DNA of 33,503 nt from positions 1-33,503 of the forward strand of contig CAZAOE010000013.1 of NCBI GenBank assembly GCA_964486685.1, given 5' to 3'. The stretch is from JAIOTH01 sp964486685 (GTDB lineage: Bacteria > Patescibacteriota > Patescibacteriia > UBA1558 > S5-K13). Below the pieces are notes generated by a model that saw only the letters and a list, made by a program, of their open reading frames with translations, did not search any database and was not told the origin of the DNA. How positions within the stretch are numbered: the stretch's first letter is position 1; each line of letters starts with the position of its first letter. Shown piece by piece: positions 7,804 to 15,495 of this stretch. The position numbers were made by a program, and so were the translations under genes.

Positions 7804-8148
7804 TTAACTTTTTTCGTTTTTATGTTCTTCGGTATTTTTTAAAGCGTCTTTGCGGGTGAGTTGAGTGATATTTTTTTCAATTTTATCTAAATGTATAAAT
7901 ATTCTAAAAACGAAATAAGCTAAAATAATTATTGCCAAGTAAGTTATTAAATCAGCGCCCTTACTAATTCCTAAAATATTAGCAATTTTATCAGTGTGTT
8001 GTGGAAACCAAAAAACAATTCCAATGCCCAGCCAAATAATCAGCCAGCCAATAGTTTCTTTGAGAGAAAGCTCTTTAGATTTTTTCTTATCCAATGTTCT
8101 AATGATTATTATTAGAAGAAATATGGATACAATGATTTGAATTAACAT
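7804..8148 (-). CDS. DUF2304 family membrane protein
   Basis: A 114-residue protein with three hydrophobic segments (about 1-16, 33-48 and 68-86) and a charged tail. The pattern and length fit DUF2304, a small membrane protein family usually encoded beside a dolichol-phosphate-mannose-synthase-like GT2 gene, as here: the GT2 stop is only 4 bp away. By that association it probably anchors or assists the GT2 enzyme in making polyprenyl-phosphate sugars. Its 3' end is the likely source of the 57-bp sequence repeated at the end of the downstream hydrolase. Confidence 0.75.
   Translation of the reverse strand: MLIQIIVSIFLLIIIIRTLDKKKSKELSLKETIGWLIIWLGIGIVFWFPQHTDKIANILGISKGADLITYLAIIILAYFVFRIFIHLDKIEKNITQLTRKDALKNTEEHKNEKS
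7821..7877. repeat. 57-bp direct repeat, copy over the DUF2304 3' end
   Basis: Partner of 6981-7037 (55 of 57 identical). It encodes the conserved-looking charged tail of DUF2304 (NITQLTRKDALKNTEEHK), which suggests this is the original copy. Confidence 0.9.
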
Positions 8149-8152
8149 AAAA

Positions 8153-8851
8153 TTATTTTTTAAATATTAAATCTTTAATAATTTTTAAACCACCGGTTCC
8201 TCGGCCATTGCCATTAAATAGGCCTTGGCCAAATTTTTGATAATTAATAGTAACGGCCACTTCTTTAATTTTTAATTTATTTTTAAAGACCTGGTATAAG
8301 AATTCACTACAATGCGCTGATCCGTCTTGGTGCATTCTAAGTTTAGGAGTCAGCTGGGCTTGAAAAGCTCGAAAGCCATTTTGGGGGTCTTTTAAATTTA
8401 TGCCACCAAATATTTTATTTACTAAACGAGCTATGGGAAAAAGGAGATTTTTTTTCAGCCAAGGCATTTTTGATTTTTTTTCTAAAAATCTAGAACCCAG
8501 CACGACATCGTAATTTTCCTGAATAATTGGTTGAATAATATCTTTTATTTCTTTTACTAAAAATTGTCCATCAGCGTCAAAATGGACAATTATATCTGCT
8601 CCATTATTAAAAGCATATTGATTTCCAGTTTCTAATGAAGCTCCCTGTCCTCTGTTTATTTTATGCTGAAGCAAAGTAATTGGAAATTTTTTAGCAATTT
8701 GTGCCGTGTGATCAGTAGAAGCATCATCAACTAAAATAATATTATGATATTCTTTGCTTAATTGTGAAAGTACAGATTCAAGGTTTTTTTCTTCATTATA
8801 AGCAGGAACTATTATGAAAATGTTAGGATTATTTAACATAGTGTGAGTCAA
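8153..8851 (-). CDS. GT2 polyprenyl-phosphate sugar synthase (DPM1-like)
   Basis: A 232-residue soluble GT-A enzyme: IIVPAYNEEKNLESVL, ILVDDASTDHT, the metal-binding HFDADGQ near residue 93, and LGSRFLEKK with a following NGFRAFQ region, as in dolichyl/undecaprenyl-phosphate mannose or glucose synthases. It should charge a polyprenyl phosphate with a hexose for use by outer-face GT-C enzymes such as the protein at 477-2615. DUF2304 follows immediately and probably acts with it. Two starts are possible: Met1 (8851) or Met5 (8839). Neither has a Shine-Dalgarno site. Confidence 0.88.
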   Translation of the reverse strand: MTHTMLNNPNIFIIVPAYNEEKNLESVLSQLSKEYHNIILVDDASTDHTAQIAKKFPITLLQHKINRGQGASLETGNQYAFNNGADIIVHFDADGQFLVKEIKDIIQPIIQENYDVVLGSRFLEKKSKMPWLKKNLLFPIARLVNKIFGGINLKDPQNGFRAFQAQLTPKLRMHQDGSAHCSEFLYQVFKNKLKIKEVAVTINYQKFGQGLFNGNGRGTGGLKIIKDLIFKK

Positions 8852-8861
8852 TTTTTAATTA

Positions 8862-8998
8862 GCAATTACCAATTTTTATTTAATAACCAATGACTTAATT
8901 ATCAATTATTAATATTTATAAGCGTATTGTAAATTAAAATATTGAAAATTAAATGTAAATTTTAAATTTTAAATTGGTAATTAGAAATTTGATATTTA
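8862..8998. repeat. AT-rich inverted repeat (MITE-like), copy 2
   Basis: CAATTACCAATTTTTATTTAATAACCAATGA on one side (19 of these bases match copy 1) is answered by TTAAATTGGTAATTAG on the other. It is a more diverged member of the family and fills the whole gap between two glycan genes. Confidence 0.6.
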
Positions 8999-9001
8999 TA
9001 A

Positions 9002-9931
9002 TTAGTTATTTTTAAAATACTCTATTGTTTCCCTAATGCCTTTTTCTAAACTATATTTGGGTTGCCAATTTAAATCCTTTTCAATCTTATTATAAGATAA
9101 TTGGCTTTTTTGAACCTCTCCTTTGATAGCTGGTTTATATAAAGCTTTTTTGGGGACACCCATTAAAGAGGCAATTTTTTGATAAAGTTTATTGATATTA
9201 ATGTCTTGAGCAGTGGAAATATTATAAATTTTATTTTTAGCTTTTATGGATTTTATTAAAGCATTAACAACGTCTTGGACATAAACAAGGTCACGGGTTT
9301 GTTTTCCATTGCCATTAATATAGCATGCCTTCTGATGCAAAAGATTATTAATAAAAATGGCCACTACCCCAGCTTCACCTTTTGGGTCTTGACGTGGTCC
9401 ATAGATATTGGCAGGCCTTAAAATTGTATAAGGTAAGTTTTTTATTTGACCATAAAATTCAATATATTTTTCCACAGCAAATTTTGAAATAGCATAAGGA
9501 GATAATGGTTTAGCTTTTTCTGTTTCTGGGGTAGGAAATTTTTGAGCCTGATCATAAATAGCCCCCCCAGTAGAAGTAAAGATGAATTTTTTTACTTTAT
9601 ATTTTAGGCAATTTTCCAAAAGATTTAAACTACCCAAGATGTTTTCCTGAGCATCAAATTGGGGATTTTTTAAAGAATAAGGAACACTTTTTTGGGCGGC
9701 TAAATGAAAAACAATATCAAATTTATATTTTTTGAATATAGTTTCTATTTTAGGAGATTTAATATCTAATTTATAAAAATCACCACCACGAACAAATGCC
9801 TTTTTGCCGGTAATAAGATTATCAACTATGACTACTTGATGTTTAAGTTCTAATAATTTATCTACTAAGTGTGAGCCAACAAAACCAGCGCCTCCAGTAA
9901 TTAATATTTTAAGTTTATTACTGTTTCTCAT
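9002..9931 (-). CDS. NAD-dependent sugar epimerase (UDP-glucose 4-epimerase-like SDR)
   Basis: A 309-residue extended SDR. The Rossmann motif ITGGAGFVGSHLVD is at the start, followed by VDNLITGKK for NAD binding; the active site holds TSTGGAIYD near residue 120 and the catalytic YAISK (Tyr-x3-Lys) near residue 147; LRPANIYGPRQDPKGEAGVVAIF matches GalE/WbpP-type enzymes. It probably interconverts UDP-hexoses, supplying nucleotide sugars for the neighbouring glycosyltransferases. The exact epimer cannot be decided. No Shine-Dalgarno site. Confidence 0.85.
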   Translation of the reverse strand: MRNSNKLKILITGGAGFVGSHLVDKLLELKHQVVIVDNLITGKKAFVRGGDFYKLDIKSPKIETIFKKYKFDIVFHLAAQKSVPYSLKNPQFDAQENILGSLNLLENCLKYKVKKFIFTSTGGAIYDQAQKFPTPETEKAKPLSPYAISKFAVEKYIEFYGQIKNLPYTILRPANIYGPRQDPKGEAGVVAIFINNLLHQKACYINGNGKQTRDLVYVQDVVNALIKSIKAKNKIYNISTAQDININKLYQKIASLMGVPKKALYKPAIKGEVQKSQLSYNKIEKDLNWQPKYSLEKGIRETIEYFKNN

Positions 9932-10009
9932 ATCTTTATTTGATTATATTTATATTGAAATTAAGTCTTGCCATAGCTTTAGCGAAGGCAGGCTCCACCA
10001 GTTACTAAT

Positions 10010-10190
10010 ATTTTCATAATTTTCAATTATCAATAACTAATTTTTACCCCCTTTGTCCTCCGGACATCTCCCCTTAAATTAGGGGGAGAATTAAAGAGGG
10101 GGTAAAAATTGTAAATTGGATTATTGATTATTAAATGTAAATTGCCTGCCTGCCGGTAGGCAGGAAAATTTCAAATTGGTAATTTATTTT
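10010..10190. repeat. AT-rich inverted repeat, copy 3, interrupted by two palindromes
   Basis: The arms TTTCAATTATCAATAACTAA and AATTTCAAATTGGTAATTTA belong to the family seen at 3818. One inserted hairpin runs from about 10047 to 10106 (ACCCCCTTT ... AAAGAGGGGGT). A 20-bp palindrome, CCTGCCTGCCGGTAGGCAGG (10145-10164), interrupts the right arm, which is otherwise continuous in copy 5. The smaller elements therefore arrived after the large one. Confidence 0.75.
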
Positions 10191-11341
10191 AAGTATTTCT
10201 TAAGCTCCTCTACTTTATCCAATTTTTCCCAGGGTAAATCTAAATCATTACGTCCAAAATGGCCATAGGTAGCGGTTTGAGCATAGATAGGTTTTAATAA
10301 ATCTAATTGTTCAATAATTCCTTGCGGACTAAAGTCAAAATGTTTTTTAATGATTTCCTCTATTTTTTGATCACTAATTTTTCCCGTGCCAAAGGAATTA
10401 ACCATAATAGATAATGGTTCGGGATAACCAATGGCATAAGAAACCTCAATTTCAATTTTATCAGCTAAGCCAGCAGCTACAATATTTTTAGCCACATATC
10501 TGGCCATATAAGCTCCACTGCGGTCTTGTTTATTGGGTCCCTTACCAGAGAAACAACCACCACCATGACGACCCATGCCACCATAAGTATCTACAATAAT
10601 TTTTCGGCCAGTTAAACCGCTATCAGCCGCTGGACCGCCTTTAACAAATTTTCCAGTTTCATTAATTAAAATTTTAATATCTTCATTAAAATATTTGCCT
10701 AAAACTGGCTTAATAACATGTTTGGTAATATCATCACGAAGATTTTTGATATCAATATCTGGGTCATGTTGGGTGGCAATCACTACTGTATTTACAGCTA
10801 TTGGTTGATCATTTTGATATTCAACAGTAACCTGGGACTTGCCGTCGGGTCGTAAATACTTTAAGGTTTTATCTTTTCTAACAGTAGTAAGTCGCTGAGT
10901 TAATTTATGAGCTAAAATTATTGGCAGAGGCATATATTCTGGAGTTTCCTGGCAAGCATAACCAAACATCATCCCTTGGTCTCCGGCTCCCATGGCGTGA
11001 TGAGGATTTTTGGTTTTGTCTTCGCCCTGGGCAATGTCTGGAGATTGTTCATTAATAGCGGTTAAAACCGAACAGGATTCATGATCAATACCATAATCAG
11101 GGTGGTCATAACCAATATCTTTTAAGGTTTGGCGGACTATTTTAGGAATATCTACATAAGTGGAGGTGGTAATTTCTCCACCAACCAATACCAAACCAGT
11201 GGTGGTAAAACATTCACAACAACAATGACCATGGGGGTCATCTTTTAAAACAGCATCTAAAACTCGATCACTGATTTGATCACAAATTTTGTCTGGGTGT
11301 CCTTCGGTTACGGATTCAGAAGTAAAAAGGTATTTGGGCAT
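10184..11341 (-). CDS. metK: S-adenosylmethionine synthetase
   Basis: A 385-residue enzyme making S-adenosylmethionine from methionine and ATP in the cytoplasm. Visible signatures: FTSESVTEGHPDKICDQISD at the start, GAGDQGMMFGYA near residue 118, and GGGCFSGKGPNKQDRSGAY near residue 260, which is the P-loop-like signature with G and N in place of the usual D and T (GKDPTKVDRS). A GHCCCECF stretch near residue 38 is unusually cysteine-rich for this protein. Length is normal. It is a housekeeping gene between two sugar-nucleotide genes, and I see no SAM riboswitch upstream. Confidence 0.96.
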   Translation of the reverse strand: MPKYLFTSESVTEGHPDKICDQISDRVLDAVLKDDPHGHCCCECFTTTGLVLVGGEITTSTYVDIPKIVRQTLKDIGYDHPDYGIDHESCSVLTAINEQSPDIAQGEDKTKNPHHAMGAGDQGMMFGYACQETPEYMPLPIILAHKLTQRLTTVRKDKTLKYLRPDGKSQVTVEYQNDQPIAVNTVVIATQHDPDIDIKNLRDDITKHVIKPVLGKYFNEDIKILINETGKFVKGGPAADSGLTGRKIIVDTYGGMGRHGGGCFSGKGPNKQDRSGAYMARYVAKNIVAAGLADKIEIEVSYAIGYPEPLSIMVNSFGTGKISDQKIEEIIKKHFDFSPQGIIEQLDLLKPIYAQTATYGHFGRNDLDLPWEKLDKVEELKKYLK

Positions 11342-11409
11342 AAATTTAGGTTTTAGGTTGTTAGGTTATTGGCTTGTAGATAATAGATAAACAATCAAAC
11401 AATTTAACA

Positions 11410-11465
11410 GTTTAATCCTTCGATGGGTTCGACAAGCTCACCGCAAGCAAGCTCAGGATCTACGA
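11410..11465. repeat. GC-rich intergenic repeat
   Basis: A block containing CGATGGGTTCGACAAGCTC and CCGCAAGCAAGCTCAGGATC stands out by base composition in the gap between metK and the SDR gene. It contains GAGCTT-like inverted parts (CAAGCTC / AAGCTCAGG) and resembles short interspersed repeats of CPR genomes. It is flanked by AATTTAAC-type AT repeats. Confidence 0.5.
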
Positions 11466-11469
11466 CAAT

Positions 11470-12576
11470 TTAATTGTTTAAATTTATTTTACTAGGATTT
11501 AAACTGGCTTTTTCTCTTTGGACATGCTCAATTGTTTTTTGGAGGCCATTTTCTAATTTAATCATTGGCATCCAGCCCAGGGTTTCTTTGGCTTTAGTAA
11601 TGTCAGGAATTAATTTTTTTTGAAAGTATTCAAATTCATCTGTAAAGGTTATTTTTGACTGGGAACGAGTAAGTTCAATCACCTTTTCGGCAATATTTTT
11701 AATTTTAATTTCTTGGTCTCCCCCTAGATTAATGGGCTCATATATTGGCGTGTCCATTAATTTTAAAATGCCATCAATTATATCTTCTATATAACAAAGA
11801 GAAGTAACAGAATTTTCATTACCTGGGATAGTTAAATTTTTGTTTTGCATGGCGTTTTCAATAAAATCAGGGATTAAGCGTCCGTCATTTAAAACCATTC
11901 TAGGACCATAGGTTGTAAATATGCGGGCAATACTAATATCTAATTTATATTTCTGATGATAGTTTTTAACCATCATTTCTGCAAATCTTTTGCCTTCATT
12001 ATAGGCCGAGCGTGGCTCTAAGTGGTCTGTTCTGCCAATATAAGTTTCTTTTACTTTGTCTTGAACATCTTCAGCGTTGCCATAAATAGCCGAAGAAGAA
12101 CCGAATAAAAAGCGGGCTTTATATTTTACAGCTAATTCTAGGGCATTTTTTAGGGCTACAGAATTGGCATCAATGGTCTCAATAGCATATTTATTATAAT
12201 CTTTATAAGAAGTTGGGCAGGCCATATAAATAATATCCTGAATCCCCTGCCATTTAATCCGGAATTTATCTAATTCATGAAGAGATTCTAAATCTATTTT
12301 TTGGCTCATATCATGTTTAATAAGCGCAAAGTTTGGAAACTGTAGGGCCTGGTCAATATTTTCTGATTTACCGGTTATAAAATTATCAATACATATTACT
12401 TTATTTTTTTCTAAGAAACGTTCAATTAAATTAGAGCCAATAAAACCAGCTCCGCCAATAATTAAGATATTTTTTTGGTCAAAAATAATATCAGCAGAAA
12501 AATCGTTTTTTTTCTCCTCTGTTTTTAAATCTGGCTCAATCGCTTTTTTAGTTTTTTTAAGATTAAATAAGCCCAT
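11470..12576 (-). CDS. Extended SDR, UDP-glucuronate decarboxylase (UXS)-like
   Basis: A 368-residue NAD-dependent enzyme with a 33-residue charged leader before the Rossmann motif IIGGAGFIGSNLIERF. MACPTSYKDYNKYAIETIDANS corresponds to the ACPASP...TNV loop typical of UDP-xylose synthases; SSSAIYG and YNEGKRFAE (Tyr-x3-Lys) form the active site; ARIFTTYGPRM is also typical of that subfamily. It likely makes a pentose or related nucleotide sugar for the surface glycan. The decarboxylase assignment is by similarity only. The extra N-terminus is unusual; the first internal Met comes much too late to be an alternative start. Confidence 0.78.
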   Translation of the reverse strand: MGLFNLKKTKKAIEPDLKTEEKKNDFSADIIFDQKNILIIGGAGFIGSNLIERFLEKNKVICIDNFITGKSENIDQALQFPNFALIKHDMSQKIDLESLHELDKFRIKWQGIQDIIYMACPTSYKDYNKYAIETIDANSVALKNALELAVKYKARFLFGSSSAIYGNAEDVQDKVKETYIGRTDHLEPRSAYNEGKRFAEMMVKNYHQKYKLDISIARIFTTYGPRMVLNDGRLIPDFIENAMQNKNLTIPGNENSVTSLCYIEDIIDGILKLMDTPIYEPINLGGDQEIKIKNIAEKVIELTRSQSKITFTDEFEYFQKKLIPDITKAKETLGWMPMIKLENGLQKTIEHVQREKASLNPSKINLNN

Positions 12577-12609
12577 AGTTTTAAATTGTTAAATGGTTAG
12601 ATTGTTAAA

Positions 12610-12705
12610 CCCCTCACCTTTTGATTAAGAACAAAATATTTTATTTTTTAATACCTTGGCATAATAATAATCTTTAAGATGTCTTGTTTCAAAAAGGTGA
12701 TGGGG
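12610..12705. mobile_element. 96-bp MITE-like element, copy 1
   Basis: Ends are CCCCTCACCTTTT and AAAAAGGTGATGGGG, imperfect terminal inverted repeats. The whole 96 bp is identical to 23794-23889, and the ends match those of a third element at 29173-29273. It sits in a stretch of TTGTTAAATGGTTA-type repeats and has no coding capacity. Confidence 0.85.
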
Positions 12706-12757
12706 TAAATGGTTAAATGATTGAGTAGTTCAGCCCAAACAATTTAACAGTTTTCCG

Positions 12758-12772
12758 CCAGCCTTTGGCTGG
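12758..12772. repeat. Small GC-rich hairpin
   Basis: CCAGCC TTT GGCTGG, a perfect 6-bp inverted repeat within AT-rich intergenic DNA. It stands after the 96-bp element and just downstream of gtrA. It has no U tract and is probably a repeat rather than a terminator. Confidence 0.5.
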
Positions 12773-12796
12773 AGCAATATAACAATACTTATTATA

Positions 12797-13216
12797 TCAT
12801 ATTTCTGATTTTTTTTGCTTAAAAACCAATAATTTATAAGTGGTAAAATTCCAAATGGCCCCTAAAATAGCTCCCATAATCTTACCATAGATATCTGATA
12901 TTTTTAAATAATTTATACAAATAAATATAGTTAAAGAGGAAATGATTACTGAAGCCACAGTGAGGCCTAAGAATTTTAAATATTTGTTGAAGATATTATT
13001 TTTATTTTTATCTTGAAAGGCAAAATTTTTATTTAATAAAAAGCTGATGCTATTAGCTATTAAAAATGAAATAATATTAGCTATTAAAAAGTAAAGCAAG
13101 AATATTCTAGTTAAAAAGAGGTAAATTATAAAGTCCACTAGAAAATTTAATCCTCCAATTAAACTAAATTTTATAATCTGCATGATTAAAGAATTCTTTT
13201 TTAGTAATTTTAACAT
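12797..13216 (-). CDS. GtrA-like membrane protein
   Basis: A 139-residue protein with four hydrophobic helices and the GtrA-family opening IKFSLIGGLNFLVDFIIYLFL and the FLLNKNFAFQ loop after helix two, ending in a basic tail. GtrA proteins are thought to help move or present polyprenyl-linked sugars across the membrane, which suits this region. Its ATG overlaps the stop of the upstream protease gene (TAATG), so the two are translationally coupled and expressed together. Confidence 0.85.
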   Translation of the reverse strand: MLKLLKKNSLIMQIIKFSLIGGLNFLVDFIIYLFLTRIFLLYFLIANIISFLIANSISFLLNKNFAFQDKNKNNIFNKYLKFLGLTVASVIISSLTIFICINYLKISDIYGKIMGAILGAIWNFTTYKLLVFKQKKSEI

Positions 13217-15405
13217 TATTTTTGGATAAAGGTAGTTATATATACTCCTCGATAATCATTTTGATTATAAGCAAAAAATTGTTTTATTAAGTTTTCTTGC
13301 ATATCAAATATTCTAATATGCGGTCCGCCTCCGGCCCCAGCCGAAGTAATAATATCATTTTTATAATCAGAATTTATATCAGCGATTTTGACATCTATTT
13401 CTTTTTTAAAGTTTTCGTCATAGGCCAAAAAGCTGAATAATAATTTTCCAGATATATCATAAATTAAAACATAGGGCGAACTATTATTACGAGGGGTAAC
13501 AGCAATTTCTTCTTTTCTATCTTTATTTAAATTACCAGCATCAATATTCAGCCCACCTCTAAATTCTTCATTGCCAGCAAAAAATTGGCTTTTTAGACCG
13601 CCGTTTCTATCAAATATCCTAATATGCGGTCCGCCATTATTAGCTGGAGCAGTAATGATTTCTTGGTTATAATCGCCGTCTACATCTCCTATAGCCACAG
13701 AAACCCCACCTTTAAATTTTTCATCATAGACCAAAAATCTATGTAATAATTTTCCACTTAAATCATATATTAAAACTTCTGGTTTTTGATTTATGGGAGT
13801 GCCGATAATAATTTTTTCTCTTTTAGTGTTATATAAATCTCCCAAGGCCATATCTATCGGTTGAGTATATTCAAGTTCAAAACTTTTGATTAAATTCCAT
13901 TTTTCATCATAAATTAATATTTGAGTTCCTTGCCAGTTTGTTTTAGATATTACTATTTCTTGACTTCCATCACCATTCATATCGCCACTATCAATTTTAT
14001 ATTTATAATTATAATAATCTTTTTCTAAATTTTTAATTTCTATTTTGCTATTTTTTTGGTCAAAGAATTTAATATCAGGATTAATGCCACTAATAGGAAT
14101 AGTTAAGATAGATAATTTTCTAGAATTTTTTAACCGACGAGCTGCCAATAAAGTTTGATTTATATCCAATGAACCAGCTCCTATTTTTTCTCGGCGACTA
14201 AAATTAATAAAGGATATATTTTGAGCATTGTCTTCAATAAGATTATGTATTTCTTCTAAAGTGAAATTAGGGTCAATGGCTTTAATTAATGCTATAGTGC
14301 CAGAAATTAAAGGAGCAGAAAAAGAAGTGCCATTCCAATGATTGCCATATTTTTCTTTAAAAATATTAATGCTTGGTTGATAAACCTGAGTGCTGTATAT
14401 ATTTTCTCCGGGAGCCATTATATCTATACAATATTTTCCAAAATTGGAGAATTCAGAAATGTTATTATTTATATCCACTGAACCTACGCCAAAGACCATA
14501 TTTTCACCAAAGTCATTACAAACTGGGTATTTAGGGGTTTCATCTAAACTTATTCCATAACCCTTATCATCACCAGCCGATGCTACGACTGCCACGTTAG
14601 CTTGATAGGCCTTGCGGATAGCACTGGATAAAATGGAATCGCTTTTATTTCCAACAAAACTCAAATTAATAATATTTGCCCCATTATTAACAGCGTAATT
14701 AATCGCTCGAGCTACATTATAAGTATTGCCATAGCCCTGACTATCCAAAGCCCTTAAAGACATTATTTTTGGTTTCCAGGCAATGCCAGCGATTCCTTCT
14801 TTGTTGTCTCCAATGGCCGCGGCAATGCCAGCAACTACCGTACCATGATTGACAGCATCTTTATTATATCCCCTGCTTAGTTTGACATTATTATCAGCTG
14901 TTTCATTAACAAAATCCCAACCATAAACATCGTCTATATAGCCATTACCGTCATTGTCTAAATTATCATCGGGGATTTCTCCTTGATTAATCCAGATATT
15001 ATTTGCTAAATCAGGATGATTTAAATCTACGCCAGTATCAATTATAGCAATAGTTATGTCTTCAGCTTCCCGAGACCAGGTCCAGCCCTCTAAGGCCTTA
15101 ATTTGTTTTAAATAAGTTTGTTCTTTTAAATTTGAGTCATTGGGGTAATAAGAAATATAAAAATCATTATTATAATCTACGGCCTGAATTTCTTCATATT
15201 GTTCATATTCTTTTTTTATATTTTCTAAATCAACAGAATTGTCAAATTTCATTAAGTATATTTGTTCAGAATTTTTCATTTGAATCAATAATTCTTGGCT
15301 TTTTTCTGCAGAAAGAGTTTTTTGAGGAAAAATTAAAAAAACCGCAATCACGGCTAATGCTGATAATAAAAACAAACCGATTGTTTTTTTATGAACCAGT
15401 TTCAT
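13216..15405 (-). CDS. Secreted subtilisin-like (S8) serine protease with FG-GAP-like repeats
   Basis: A 729-residue precursor. Residues 1-33 form a signal peptide (basic start, hydrophobic core, cut near SAEK). An I9-like propeptide region follows to about 115. The S8 domain carries the triad Asp123 (IIDTGVDLNHPDL), His187 (NHGTVVAGIAA) and Ser361 (GTSFSAP). The oxyanion Asn of most subtilases (AAGN) seems replaced by Asp279 in ASAGDD, as in the animal convertase PC2. From about residue 470 to the end there are four Ca-binding FG-GAP/VCBS-like repeats (GDMNGDG, GDVDGDY, NLNKDRK, ADINSDY). It probably acts outside the cell or on the cell surface. The stop overlaps the gtrA start. Confidence 0.9.
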   Translation of the reverse strand: MKLVHKKTIGLFLLSALAVIAVFLIFPQKTLSAEKSQELLIQMKNSEQIYLMKFDNSVDLENIKKEYEQYEEIQAVDYNNDFYISYYPNDSNLKEQTYLKQIKALEGWTWSREAEDITIAIIDTGVDLNHPDLANNIWINQGEIPDDNLDNDGNGYIDDVYGWDFVNETADNNVKLSRGYNKDAVNHGTVVAGIAAAIGDNKEGIAGIAWKPKIMSLRALDSQGYGNTYNVARAINYAVNNGANIINLSFVGNKSDSILSSAIRKAYQANVAVVASAGDDKGYGISLDETPKYPVCNDFGENMVFGVGSVDINNNISEFSNFGKYCIDIMAPGENIYSTQVYQPSINIFKEKYGNHWNGTSFSAPLISGTIALIKAIDPNFTLEEIHNLIEDNAQNISFINFSRREKIGAGSLDINQTLLAARRLKNSRKLSILTIPISGINPDIKFFDQKNSKIEIKNLEKDYYNYKYKIDSGDMNGDGSQEIVISKTNWQGTQILIYDEKWNLIKSFELEYTQPIDMALGDLYNTKREKIIIGTPINQKPEVLIYDLSGKLLHRFLVYDEKFKGGVSVAIGDVDGDYNQEIITAPANNGGPHIRIFDRNGGLKSQFFAGNEEFRGGLNIDAGNLNKDRKEEIAVTPRNNSSPYVLIYDISGKLLFSFLAYDENFKKEIDVKIADINSDYKNDIITSAGAGGGPHIRIFDMQENLIKQFFAYNQNDYRGVYITTFIQK

Positions 15406-15495
15406 GCTTAAATTATAGATTATTTAGTTTTAATAAGCAAGATTTCTTGGTTAGTAGTTCGTAGTTGGCAGTTATTAGTTGTCGTTTAATTATTG

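Noticed and set aside
11342..11469. SAM riboswitch upstream of metK
   Set aside because: The leader holds only AT repeats and a GC-rich interspersed repeat; no SAM-I or SAM-II core was seen.
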